Of a stretch of DNA of 12,240 bases, positions 6,305 to 12,240 are shown one piece after another. The DNA is from Gemmatimonadota bacterium (lineage in GTDB: Bacteria > Gemmatimonadota > Gemmatimonadetes > Longimicrobiales > Longimicrobiaceae). How positions within the stretch are numbered: position 1 is the stretch's first letter; each line of letters starts with the position of its first letter. The translations under genes and the position numbers were made by a program. The notes under the pieces are model-generated. The model saw only the letters and a list, made by a program, of their open reading frames with translations. It did not search any database and was not told where the DNA came from. The DNA lies in NCBI GenBank assembly GCA_019348475.1, contig JAHWJJ010000075.1, positions 1-12,240 on the forward strand, given 5' to 3'.

Positions 6305-7945
6305 CTACACGTTCGGGGGCAGGACGAAGGCACCCAGGTGCGGGCCGGGGTTGTTGAGCGAGGTGCGCAGCGCCAGCGCCAGCGCGGCGCGCGTCTCGTC
6401 CGGCAGGATGACGGCGTCCACGAAGCCGCGGGCGGCGGCGTAGCGGGCGTCCAGCTGCTGCTCGTAGTCGGCGCGGACGGCGGCCATCTTCGCCTGCAGC
6501 GCCTCGTCCGGCTGCTTGCCCTCCTTCTTGAGCGCCTCCAGCTGCGCGCTGAACAGGGCCATTACGGCGCTGTCGCCCTCCATCACCCCCATGCGCCCGG
6601 TGGGCCAGGTGAAGATGAAGTCGGGGTCGAAGCCCTGCCCCGCCATGGCGTAGTATCCCGCCCCCGAGGCGTGGTTGATGGTCAGGACGATCTTGGGCAC
6701 CCCCGCCGTCGCCATGGCCTCCACGAAGCGGGCGCCGGCGCGAATGATCCCCGAGTGCTCCGCCTGCGAACCCACCATGAAGCCGCTCACGTCCTGCACG
6801 AACAGAATCGGAGTGCCGTGCCGCGCCAGCGTTTCGATGAAGAACGCCACCTTGTCCGCGGAATCGGCGTAGATGATGCCGCCGAACTTGGGCGCGCCGC
6901 CGTGCGGGTCCTTGAGCATTCCCCGCGCGTTGGCGATCACGCCCACGGGAATGCCCTGGATGCGCGCGTGGCCGCAGATCATCTCCGGCGCATAGTCGGC
7001 CTGGAACTCGTCCAGCGCGCCGCCGTCCAGGATGCACGCCAGCACCTGGCGCACGTCGTACGGCTGCTTGTGGTCCTCCGGCAGCAGGTCGTACAGCTCC
7101 GCCTCCGCGCGGGCGGGGGGCTTCGCCTCCGTCACCGGCAGCGACGTCTCCTCGCGCGGAAGCTGCTTCACCAGTTCGCGGATCTTCGCCACGCAGGTGC
7201 GGTCGTCGGGCGTGCGGTAGTGCGCCACGCCGCTGATGGCGTTGTGGGTGAGCGCGCCGCCCAGCGTCTCGGAATCAACCGTCTGGCCCGTGGCGCCCTT
7301 CACCAGGTTGGGCCCGCCCAGTCCCATGAACGACGTCCCCTCCACCATCAGGATCACGTCGCTCAGCGCCGGCAGGTACGCCCCGCCGGCGATGCACGGG
7401 CCCATCACCGCGGCGATCTGCGGCACCTTGAGGTAGCGCCGCATGATGCTGTTGTAGTAGAAGATGCGCGACGCGCCGTACTGCCCGGGGAACACGCCCC
7501 CCTGGTACGGCAGGTTCACCCCGGCGCTGTCCACCAGGTAGATGATGGGGACGCGGCAGCGCATGGCGATCTCCTGCGCGCGCAGCATCTTGGTGATGGT
7601 CTCGGGCCACCACGACCCCGCCTTCACCGTGGCGTCGTTGGCGACGACCACCACCTCGCGCCCGCAGACGGTGCCGAAGCCCGTGACGACGCCCGCCGCG
7701 GGCGCCTGCCCGTCGTACTGGTCGTGCGCGACCAGCAGCCCCACCTCCTGAAAGCGCGACCGCGGGTCCAGCAGCAGGGCGATCCGCTCCCGGGCGGTGA
7801 GCTTGCCGTCGTCGTGCTGCTTCTGGATGCGCCTGGGCCCGCCGCCCTGGCGCAGCCGCGCCTCCAGCTGGCGAAGCTCCTGGGCGAGCGCGCGGGCGCG
7901 GCCCTGGGCGGGCGGCGCGTCGGCCTCCGGCGTAGCGACGGTCAC
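6305..7945 (-). CDS. Acyl-CoA carboxylase, carboxyltransferase (beta) subunit
   Basis: Transfers carboxyl from carboxybiotin to an acyl-CoA in the cytosol. The protein is 546 residues, the size of methylcrotonyl-, geranyl- or propionyl-CoA carboxylase beta subunits. It shows [14 protein letters not shown] at 48-61, the first oxyanion-hole region [13 protein letters not shown] at 184-196, [10 protein letters not shown] at 214-223 with LGGALTH at 228-234, and the second carboxyltransferase half with [11 protein letters not shown] at 382-392 and [11 protein letters not shown] at 424-434. The typical MCC string LGGADVH is changed to LGGALTH, so the substrate is not certain. The GTG start at 7945 overlaps the stop of the B12-binding gene (GTGA), indicating coupled translation. 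No biotin carboxylase/biotin carrier subunit is in the window. Confidence 0.95.
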   Translation of the reverse strand: MTVATPEADAPPAQGRARALAQELRQLEARLRQGGGPRRIQKQHDDGKLTARERIALLLDPRSRFQEVGLLVAHDQYDGQAPAAGVVTGFGTVCGREVVVVANDATVKAGSWWPETITKMLRAQEIAMRCRVPIIYLVDSAGVNLPYQGGVFPGQYGASRIFYYNSIMRRYLKVPQIAAVMGPCIAGGAYLPALSDVILMVEGTSFMGLGGPNLVKGATGQTVDSETLGGALTHNAISGVAHYRTPDDRTCVAKIRELVKQLPREETSLPVTEAKPPARAEAELYDLLPEDHKQPYDVRQVLACILDGGALDEFQADYAPEMICGHARIQGIPVGVIANARGMLKDPHGGAPKFGGIIYADSADKVAFFIETLARHGTPILFVQDVSGFMVGSQAEHSGIIRAGARFVEAMATAGVPKIVLTINHASGAGYYAMAGQGFDPDFIFTWPTGRMGVMEGDSAVMALFSAQLEALKKEGKQPDEALQAKMAAVRADYEQQLDARYAAARGFVDAVILPDETRAALALALRTSLNNPGPHLGAFVLPPNV

Positions 7946-8370
7946 TGGGCCACGGCCTCGCGGTCGCGCCCGTGCTCGGCGAACCAGCCGCTGATGTATT
8001 CCACCGCCTGTGACGTCGTGGTCCCCGGGCCAAAGAGCTTGCCGATGCCGCGGCTTTCCAGCGCGCGCATGTCTTCTTCGGGGATGATGCCGCCGCCGGT
8101 GACCAGGATGTGGTCGGCGCCCTCGGCCAGCAGCGCCTCGTGCACCGCGGGGAACAGGGTCATGTGCGCGCCGGAAAGGATGGAGAGCGCCACCACGTCC
8201 ACGTCTTCCTGGATGGCGGCGTTGACGATCATCTCGGGCGTCTGGTGCAGCCCGGTGTAGATGACCTCCATGCCGGCGTCGCGCAGCGCGGCGGCGACCA
8301 CCTTTGCGCCGCGGTCGTGGCCGTCCAGGCCGGGCTTGGCCACCAGCACCCGGATCTTCCGTTCAGGCAT
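7942..8370 (-). CDS. Cobalamin-binding subunit of a methylmalonyl-CoA-type mutase
   Basis: A stand-alone B12-binding domain of 142 residues, as in organisms where the mutase is split into a large catalytic and a small cobalamin subunit. The base-off/His-on motif DGHDRG is at 16-21, with His18 the lower axial ligand; LSILSGAHM at 62-70 and [10 protein letters not shown] at 91-100 complete the cobalamin pocket. Expected role: interconversion of methylmalonyl-CoA and succinyl-CoA with a large subunit encoded elsewhere; isobutyryl- or ethylmalonyl-CoA mutase subunits are alternatives. The ATG at 8370 gives the family start [19 protein letters not shown]; the ribosome binding site is poor. Its stop overlaps the start of the carboxyltransferase gene by four bases (GTGA), so the two are translated together, which supports a propionyl-CoA type route. 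Confidence 0.94.
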   Translation of the reverse strand: MPERKIRVLVAKPGLDGHDRGAKVVAAALRDAGMEVIYTGLHQTPEMIVNAAIQEDVDVVALSILSGAHMTLFPAVHEALLAEGADHILVTGGGIIPEEDMRALESRGIGKLFGPGTTTSQAVEYISGWFAEHGRDREAVAQ

Positions 8371-8436
8371 AGATTGGATCTGACGTGCGTCGTTTCGGGG
8401 TTGCCGCGACGGACCCGGATGCGGCACAGACGGCGT

Positions 8437-8466
8437 AACATAAGGCGGATTGCGAGCCTGCGGCAA
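8437..8466 (-). promoter_or_regulatory. Promoter of the mutase-carboxylase pair
   Basis: On the minus strand -35 TTGCCG (8461-8466), 18-base spacer, -10 TATGTT (8437-8442, the same hexamer as in the groES promoter). The start would be near 8430, giving a leader of about 60 bases before ATG 8370. Confidence 0.5.
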
Positions 8467-8497
8467 GCGACGGTGGTCGTCGCGTCCCGCTCGCCCG

Positions 8498-8575
8498 TGC
8501 CCCTCCCCAGCCCCACGGGAGCGAGTGAACTCGCCGCAACAACTGCGGAAAGCCCCGCAAACTGCGCGGGGCTTC
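8498..8575 (-). terminator. Hairpin pair after the amidohydrolase gene
   Basis: The clear element is the stem AAGCCCCGC (8550-8558) with GCGGGGCTT (8566-8574), 9 bp around a 7-base loop; on the minus strand it is followed only by TTCC-like sequence. A second, bulged stem is formed by CTCGCCCGTG and CACGGGAGCGAG between about 8498 and 8532. Both lie between the amidohydrolase stop (8688) and the next promoter. The order of blocks (GTGAACTCGC, then GCGG, then the AAGCCC/GGGCTT stem) resembles the two elements near 11252-11492. Confidence 0.5.
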
Positions 8576-8652
8576 AATTGCCGGAACGCCCGTGGATCCG
8601 CGCATGGCCGCCACCACCTCACCCGCAGCCCGTGCTCGGACCGCGGCGCGTC

Positions 8653-8684
8653 CGCACTCACGCACTCACGCACTCACGCACTCG
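8653..8684. repeat. 8-bp tandem repeat next to the amidohydrolase stop
   Basis: Three units of CGCACTCA followed by CGCACTCG, four in all, 3 bases away from the stop codon triplet at 8688-8690 and outside the gene on its 3' side. Change in copy number would not alter the protein. Confidence 0.9.
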
Positions 8685-8687
8685 CCC

Positions 8688-10031
8688 TCACCGCGGATGA
8701 CGCGCGGCGATCGCCTCCAGCCGCGTCCGGATCTCGTCCGCGGGGAGCCAGCGGCCGCGCGCCATCACCCCGGCAATGCGCTGCAGGTTGGCGACGTCGG
8801 CCAGGGGGTCGGCGTCCAGCAGCAGCAGGTCGGCGCGGCGGCCCACGGCGATGGTGCCAAAGGTGTCGTTGCGGCGAAAGTATTCGCCCACGTTGCGCGT
8901 GCCGGTGGCGATGATGTCGTACGGCGACATCCCCGCGGCGCGCATGCGCGGAAACTCGCGGTGCAGCGAAAAGCCGGGGACGCTGAACTGCTGCGGCGCA
9001 TCCGTCCCCATCAAGATCCCCGCGCCGCCGCGGTGCAGCGCGGCCAGCACCTGCTGCCTCGCCTCGATGGTGCGCCGCGCCACCTCCGCGTTGTACTGCG
9101 GTGCCCCGCGGCGCTGGTTGTACGCGTTCACCCACTGCTGCACCGACTGCGGCGACACGTAGCGCAGCTCCGGATACGCCATCAGCGAATCCAGCGGCAG
9201 CGTCACGTGCAGCACCTCCCACAGCGCCATGGTGGGGACCACCCAGGCGCCCGCCTCGCGCGTGGCCCGCACGGCGGAATCGAGCTTCGCCGGATCCATG
9301 GGCTCCGTGGCGCCCCCCACGTACTCCACGTATCCATCCACGTGGTCGAAGGTCTCCTGCCCCATCCGCAGCGCGTGCATCAACCCCACGTCGGCGGGCA
9401 CGTGGCCGCCGAAGCGCAGCCCCTCCTGCGCCGCCGTCCGCGCCATGGCGTCGTACTCGGCGCGGGTCAGGCCGGGGTGAATCTTGAGCAGGTCCCACCC
9501 CGCCGCGCGCTGCTCCCGCACCATCCGCACGGCATCGTCCACGCCGTTGACCGAGTTGCCGTTGAAGCTGGGGCCGGCCAGGTACAGGGTGGGCCCCAGC
9601 AGCTCGCCCCGCGCGGTGCGGCGGCGCAGGTCCAGCTGCCCCTCGGCCCCCAGCATTCCGCGCACGGTGGTGATGCCGCCGGCCAGGTACAGAAAGAGCA
9701 CGTCTTCGGTGAGCTGGGCCGGCGCGCTGGGCGGGGGCACGTGCCCGTGCATCTCCGCCAGTCCCGGGACCAGGTACTTGCCGCGCCCGTCCACCCGCCG
9801 CGCGCCCCCGGGCACCGCAACGGACGCGCTGGGGCCCACGGCGACGATGCGGTCGCCCTGCACCAGCACGGTGTGGCCCGGGAGCGAGCGTTCGGAATCC
9901 ATGGGGATGACGGTGACGTTCTCGAACGCCGTCACCTCGCCGGCGGACTGGGCGCACGCGGCGGGTGGAACGATCGCCCCCAGCAGGAGCGCGGTGGCGG
10001 GGATGGCGCGGCGGAGGGCTGCGACTTTCAT
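8688..10031 (-). CDS. Exported metal-dependent amidohydrolase
   Basis: A 447-residue amidohydrolase of the imidazolonepropionase/prolidase-like group, predicted to hydrolyse an amide or peptide bond outside the cytoplasm. Residues 1-27 form a signal peptide: Lys/Arg start, hydrophobic ATALLLGAIV, and a likely signal peptidase I site ACA before QSA. Metal-site residues seen are HGH at 95-97, K183 (WDLLKIHPG; candidate carboxylated lysine), H210 (RFGGHVPAD), H230 (FDHVDG) and D344 (MGTDAP); GYxVPGL-type KYLVPGLAEMHGH and the C-terminal VGRRADLLLLDADPL are typical. The site appears complete. The ATG at 10031 was chosen because it starts the signal peptide; the upstream frame is open but unlikely to be coding. 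No clear ribosome binding site or promoter was found. The substrate cannot be told. Confidence 0.93.
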   Translation of the reverse strand: MKVAALRRAIPATALLLGAIVPPAACAQSAGEVTAFENVTVIPMDSERSLPGHTVLVQGDRIVAVGPSASVAVPGGARRVDGRGKYLVPGLAEMHGHVPPPSAPAQLTEDVLFLYLAGGITTVRGMLGAEGQLDLRRRTARGELLGPTLYLAGPSFNGNSVNGVDDAVRMVREQRAAGWDLLKIHPGLTRAEYDAMARTAAQEGLRFGGHVPADVGLMHALRMGQETFDHVDGYVEYVGGATEPMDPAKLDSAVRATREAGAWVVPTMALWEVLHVTLPLDSLMAYPELRYVSPQSVQQWVNAYNQRRGAPQYNAEVARRTIEARQQVLAALHRGGAGILMGTDAPQQFSVPGFSLHREFPRMRAAGMSPYDIIATGTRNVGEYFRRNDTFGTIAVGRRADLLLLDADPLADVANLQRIAGVMARGRWLPADEIRTRLEAIAARHPR

Positions 10032-10272
10032 GGACGTGGGCTCTGGCGGTGAGTGCGGACGATCCGGTGCGGCGAAAAGTTTCGCATTCCATACTGCATC
10101 CGGCCGGCTCGATCCGCCAGAGAGGTGGGACGAAGGGGACGGGCGCTTGGCGAACTCAGCGGCCCACCCGGACTCGTAAACGCTCGCCCACCCTCCGAAA
10201 CTGCCGGGGGAGGGTTGCCTGGGCGGATTCCGCCGTTCCGGCGAGCGGAAGGGGCGGCTGCGAACGCCCACG
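10032..10272. other. Intergenic region upstream of the amidohydrolase
   Basis: About 240 bases with no recognisable gene. It contains the hairpin at 10190-10215 and must hold the amidohydrolase promoter, for which I found no pair of hexamers with good spacing. Confidence 0.5.
10190..10215 (-). terminator. Hairpin after the lipid kinase gene, member 2 of a possible dispersed element
   Basis: ACCCTCC (10190-10196) and GGAGGGT (10209-10215) form a 7-bp stem around 12 bases, 57 bases beyond the kinase stop codon. There is no T-run. The context from 10181 resembles that from 1371, which argues for a repeated element rather than a dedicated terminator. Confidence 0.4.
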
Positions 10273-11190
10273 TCAGCGTGAGCGGTCACCCCGGTCCGGC
10301 GCCATGATCCGGACCGTGCCCCACGGCTCCACGTCCAGTGGCGTGGATTCCACCACGTCGCCGTTGACGTGCGCGGGCTCGGCGCGGCCGTCCGCGGCGA
10401 CGACGGAGAAGCGGCGCGCGCGGACCACCTGCACGCCGGGGACGCGCAGCTGAGCGGTGCCGGGCAGCTCCACCCCCAGCCAGAACGCCGCGAGCCGCGC
10501 GTGCGACGCGCCGTGGAAGAGCACCAGGTCGATGCAGGCGTCCGCGGGATCGGCGTCGCTCACCAGCACGTGATGCCCGGCAAAGCGCCTGGGCACCGTC
10601 GCCAGCACCTGCGTCGCTTTGCATTGGATGTCGCGGCCGTGCTCGTCTGCGCCGGACACGCGCAGCGGGGGAAAGTCGTAGCGCGCCCACTCGCGCACGC
10701 CGCGGGCGCCGATGGCCAGCATGCCCAGCGCGTCCTTCGCCGGCAGGCTCACCCGCCCCATCGCCCGCGCGTCGAACCCGACCCCCACGCCCAGCAGCAC
10801 GGCGCGCTGGCCCACGCGCCAGGTGCGGAACGTCCGCCGGTGCGGCGTATGCGCCAGTAGCTGGATCGCGCGTCCGGGGCTGGACGGGATGCCGCACTCG
10901 CGCGCGATGACGTTCACCGTGCCCGTGGGAACGATGCCCAGCGGCACGCGCGCATCGACGAGCGCGGTTGCGCACTGCGCCAGCGTGCCGTCGCCGCCGC
11001 ACGACCACACGGCCTGGTGGTGCGGCGCCAGGTTCGCGCGCACCAGCTCCGTCGCGTGGTCCTGCCCACGCGTGACGTGCAGGTCCGCACTCCAGCCGTG
11101 GCGGGCGAGTTCGCGAACGACGTGCTCCGGCGCGGGACGGCGCCAGCGCTGGCCGGCGGCGGGGTTGTAGATGAGAAGCGATGGACGCAT
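10273..11190 (-). CDS. Diacylglycerol kinase family lipid kinase (YegS/BmrU/LCB5 type)
   Basis: Phosphorylates diacylglycerol or a related lipid with ATP at the inner membrane face. The 305 residues match the family (about 290-320). The start MRPSLLIYNPAAGQ carries the NP-x-AG motif at 9-13; the nucleotide loop GGDGT is at 65-69 and PTGTVNVIARE at 88-98; GVGVGFDA follows further on, as in the C-terminal beta-sandwich domain. The ATG at 11190 has AAGGG 8 bases upstream (11199-11203), which favours it over the in-frame GTG at 11196; the open frame further upstream passes through repeat elements and was rejected. It is flanked by long intergenic regions and looks monocistronic. The exact lipid substrate cannot be told from sequence. 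Confidence 0.93.
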   Translation of the reverse strand: MRPSLLIYNPAAGQRWRRPAPEHVVRELARHGWSADLHVTRGQDHATELVRANLAPHHQAVWSCGGDGTLAQCATALVDARVPLGIVPTGTVNVIARECGIPSSPGRAIQLLAHTPHRRTFRTWRVGQRAVLLGVGVGFDARAMGRVSLPAKDALGMLAIGARGVREWARYDFPPLRVSGADEHGRDIQCKATQVLATVPRRFAGHHVLVSDADPADACIDLVLFHGASHARLAAFWLGVELPGTAQLRVPGVQVVRARRFSVVAADGRAEPAHVNGDVVESTPLDVEPWGTVRIMAPDRGDRSR

Positions 11191-11251
11191 GGACACCGCC
11201 CTTCGCAAACGGCTGGCCCGCGGGAGAGGCGGCCCGGGGCGAATGATGTGA

Positions 11252-11492
11252 GATGAGCGGGTAAACCCGCTGCTGGGAAAGCGACAAGCCCCGTCTCGGC
11301 TCGCTGCGCTCGCCGAACGGGGCTTCACCTGCTCGCGCGGCCCAGGGCCGCGCTCCATCGCGGGTTCGTGGTGATGCGCCACACCTTCTCATCGCGCTAT
11401 AGCGCTCCGTCACGCAGGTGAAGCCCGGTTTCGCGAGGAACGAGCGAAGCCCGGGCTTATCGCTGCCCCAGCAGCGGATTCATCCGCTCATC
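11252..11492. repeat. Large imperfect inverted repeat made of two copies of one element
   Basis: Arm 1 (11252-11331) and arm 2 (11415-11492, read on the other strand) start GATGAGCGG and end GGGCTTCACCTG. The first 40 positions agree at about 34 and the last 12 are identical; the middle is more diverged. Each arm contains its own stem, AAGCCCCGT/ACGGGGCTT in arm 1 and AAGCCCGG/CCGGGCTT in arm 2. The 83-base centre contains the palindromes CGCGGCCC-A-GGGCCGCG (11336-11352) and GCGCTATAGCGC (11394-11405). It fills most of the 343-base gap between the lipid kinase and methyltransferase genes. No open frame inside it looks real and there is no transposase. Confidence 0.85.
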
Positions 11493-11512
11493 CGCCCGCG
11501 GGACTCAAATTC

Positions 11513-11552
11513 CCCGTTCGCCCGTTCACCCGTTCACCCGTTCACCCCTTCA
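11513..11552. repeat. 8-bp tandem repeat overlapping the methyltransferase stop
   Basis: Five units: CCCGTTCG, three of CCCGTTCA, and CCCCTTCA. The stop codon (11534-11536) lies inside the third unit, so the last residues, GVNG, are encoded by the repeat. Two further 8-bp units TCATCCGC lie at 11480-11495. Because the stop recurs with each unit in changing frames, gain or loss of units would alter only the last few residues. Confidence 0.9.
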
Positions 11553-12240
11553 CCATCATCCCGCCGCTCGCAGACGACGATCAGGTCTTCGCTGCTGTGG
11601 ATGAAGGGCGCGAACTGCCAGTCGCCCCACCACTCCACGGGCACCAGGCCGGCCCGGCGCAGCAGGGCGTTCCACTCCGTCGCGGTGCGGATGCGCAGTT
11701 CGTGGTATTTCTCGCCTTTCTGGTCGCGCTTGCTCCATCGGGTCCACTCCCGGCTCACCCCCTCCACCACGTCGAACTCGCGCTCCACCCACACCGTGGC
11801 GCCGCCGGCCGTCTCCCACCAGTCGCGCTCCGTGAAGCCGCCGACGATGTGGTCGCGGTGCATGGTCTCCAGCACGAACACGCCGCCGGGCTTCAGTGCC
11901 TCGCGCGCGCCGCGGAGGACGCGCAGGTCCTCGTCGTCCGACAGGAAGTAGCCGAGCGACGAGTAGAGCGAGAGCACGGCATCGAAGCGCCCCGTCCACG
12001 GGATCTCGCGCATGTCGCCCTGGACGAAGTCGACCGCCACGCCCGCGGCGTCGGCGCGCTTTCTGGCGCGGGCCAGCAGCGTCTGCGACCAGTCCAACCC
12101 GGTGACCCTGAAGCCGCCGCGGGCCAGCTCCACGGAGTGCCGCCCCCAGCCGCACGCCAGGTCCAGGATCTCCGCGCCGGGCGGCAGCGGCACCATCTCG
12201 CGCAGCCCCTGGATCTCGCGCTCGGTGCGCTCCGGCGTAA
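11534..12240 (-). CDS. Class I SAM-dependent methyltransferase, N-terminus beyond window edge
   Basis: Transfers a methyl group from S-adenosylmethionine to an unknown acceptor; the Rossmann-fold core is clear. Present are motif I ILDLACGWGRHSVELA, the acidic end of strand 2 GLDWS, the adenine-side VQGDMREIPW, motif FDAVLSLYSSLGYF, and the post-motif ALKPGGVFVLET. C-terminal Trp-rich segments (ERDWWE, WWGDWQFAPF) belong to the substrate part. An ATG at 12196 could be read as a start, but the frame stays open to the edge and the preceding residues (TPERTEREIQGLRE) are what normally precedes motif I, so the true start lies outside. The window holds 234 codons plus stop. The stop codon lies inside an 8-bp tandem repeat. 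Confidence 0.92.
   Translation of the reverse strand, partial: TPERTEREIQGLREMVPLPPGAEILDLACGWGRHSVELARGGFRVTGLDWSQTLLARARKRADAAGVAVDFVQGDMREIPWTGRFDAVLSLYSSLGYFLSDDEDLRVLRGAREALKPGGVFVLETMHRDHIVGGFTERDWWETAGGATVWVEREFDVVEGVSREWTRWSKRDQKGEKYHELRIRTATEWNALLRRAGLVPVEWWGDWQFAPFIHSSEDLIVVCERRDDGEGVNG

Noticed and set aside
6278..8260. Open frame of 660 codons on the plus strand opposite the carboxyltransferase and mutase genes
   Set aside because: Same pattern of low-complexity His/Arg/Leu translation, no ribosome binding site, and it overlaps two clearly identified genes.
8371..8673. N-terminal extension of the B12-binding subunit in the same open frame
   Set aside because: The extension would run through the hairpins and the predicted promoter, and the family begins at about the ATG at 8370.
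8653..8684. Octamer repeats as a phase-variation switch of the amidohydrolase
   Set aside because: The repeat lies wholly downstream of the stop codon and cannot change the reading frame.
8592..10052. Open frame of 486 codons on the plus strand opposite the amidohydrolase
   Set aside because: A shadow of the amidohydrolase; its translation has no domain and it begins in the repeat-bearing intergenic DNA.
11534..12240. The methyltransferase as the tailoring enzyme of the RiPP-like peptide
   Set aside because: It is about 10 kb away on the other strand with unrelated genes between, so nothing links the two.

Overview
The window is high-GC DNA in which almost every gene lies on the minus strand. 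Gene content, the leader type of a small RiPP-like peptide, two Uma2-family genes and many short intergenic repeats suggest Gemmatimonadota, most likely Longimicrobium or a relative. This assignment is inference from recalled family features, not a database match.

Layout, low to high coordinates. (1) A groES-groEL operon (groEL cut by the left edge) has a readable promoter and a perfect CIRCE operator, so HrcA control is predicted. (2) After about 590 bases without a convincing gene comes the only plus-strand gene, encoding a 77-residue Cys-containing peptide with a pinensin-like RiPP leader. No modification enzyme lies beside it. (3) Converging on it is ribonuclease Z, whose start region has been copied upstream in a 104-bp tandem duplication that carries a strong heptamer-built hairpin. 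(4) Next comes an AtuA/DUF1446 protein. (5) Two tandem Uma2-family (PD-(D/E)XK fold) genes each have their own promoter; a rho-independent terminator follows the second. (6) A translationally coupled pair encodes a cobalamin-binding mutase subunit and an acyl-CoA carboxylase carboxyltransferase. (7) Then come a secreted metal-dependent amidohydrolase, a diacylglycerol-kinase-family lipid kinase, and a class I SAM methyltransferase cut by the right edge.

Functional reading: the AtuA protein, the carboxyltransferase and the B12-binding subunit fit degradation of branched or odd-chain acyl-CoA through carboxylation and methylmalonyl-CoA to succinyl-CoA. The biotin carboxylase and the mutase large subunit must lie elsewhere. 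The Uma2 pair interrupts this group and looks like an old tandem duplication that included the upstream promoter and the last bases of the carboxylase gene.

The least ordinary content is between genes. Three minus-strand genes (AtuA, amidohydrolase, methyltransferase) end next to 7- or 8-bp tandem repeats followed by hairpin elements, and two 80-bp copies of one element form a large inverted repeat. No CRISPR array, tRNA, rRNA, transposase or complete defence system was seen.
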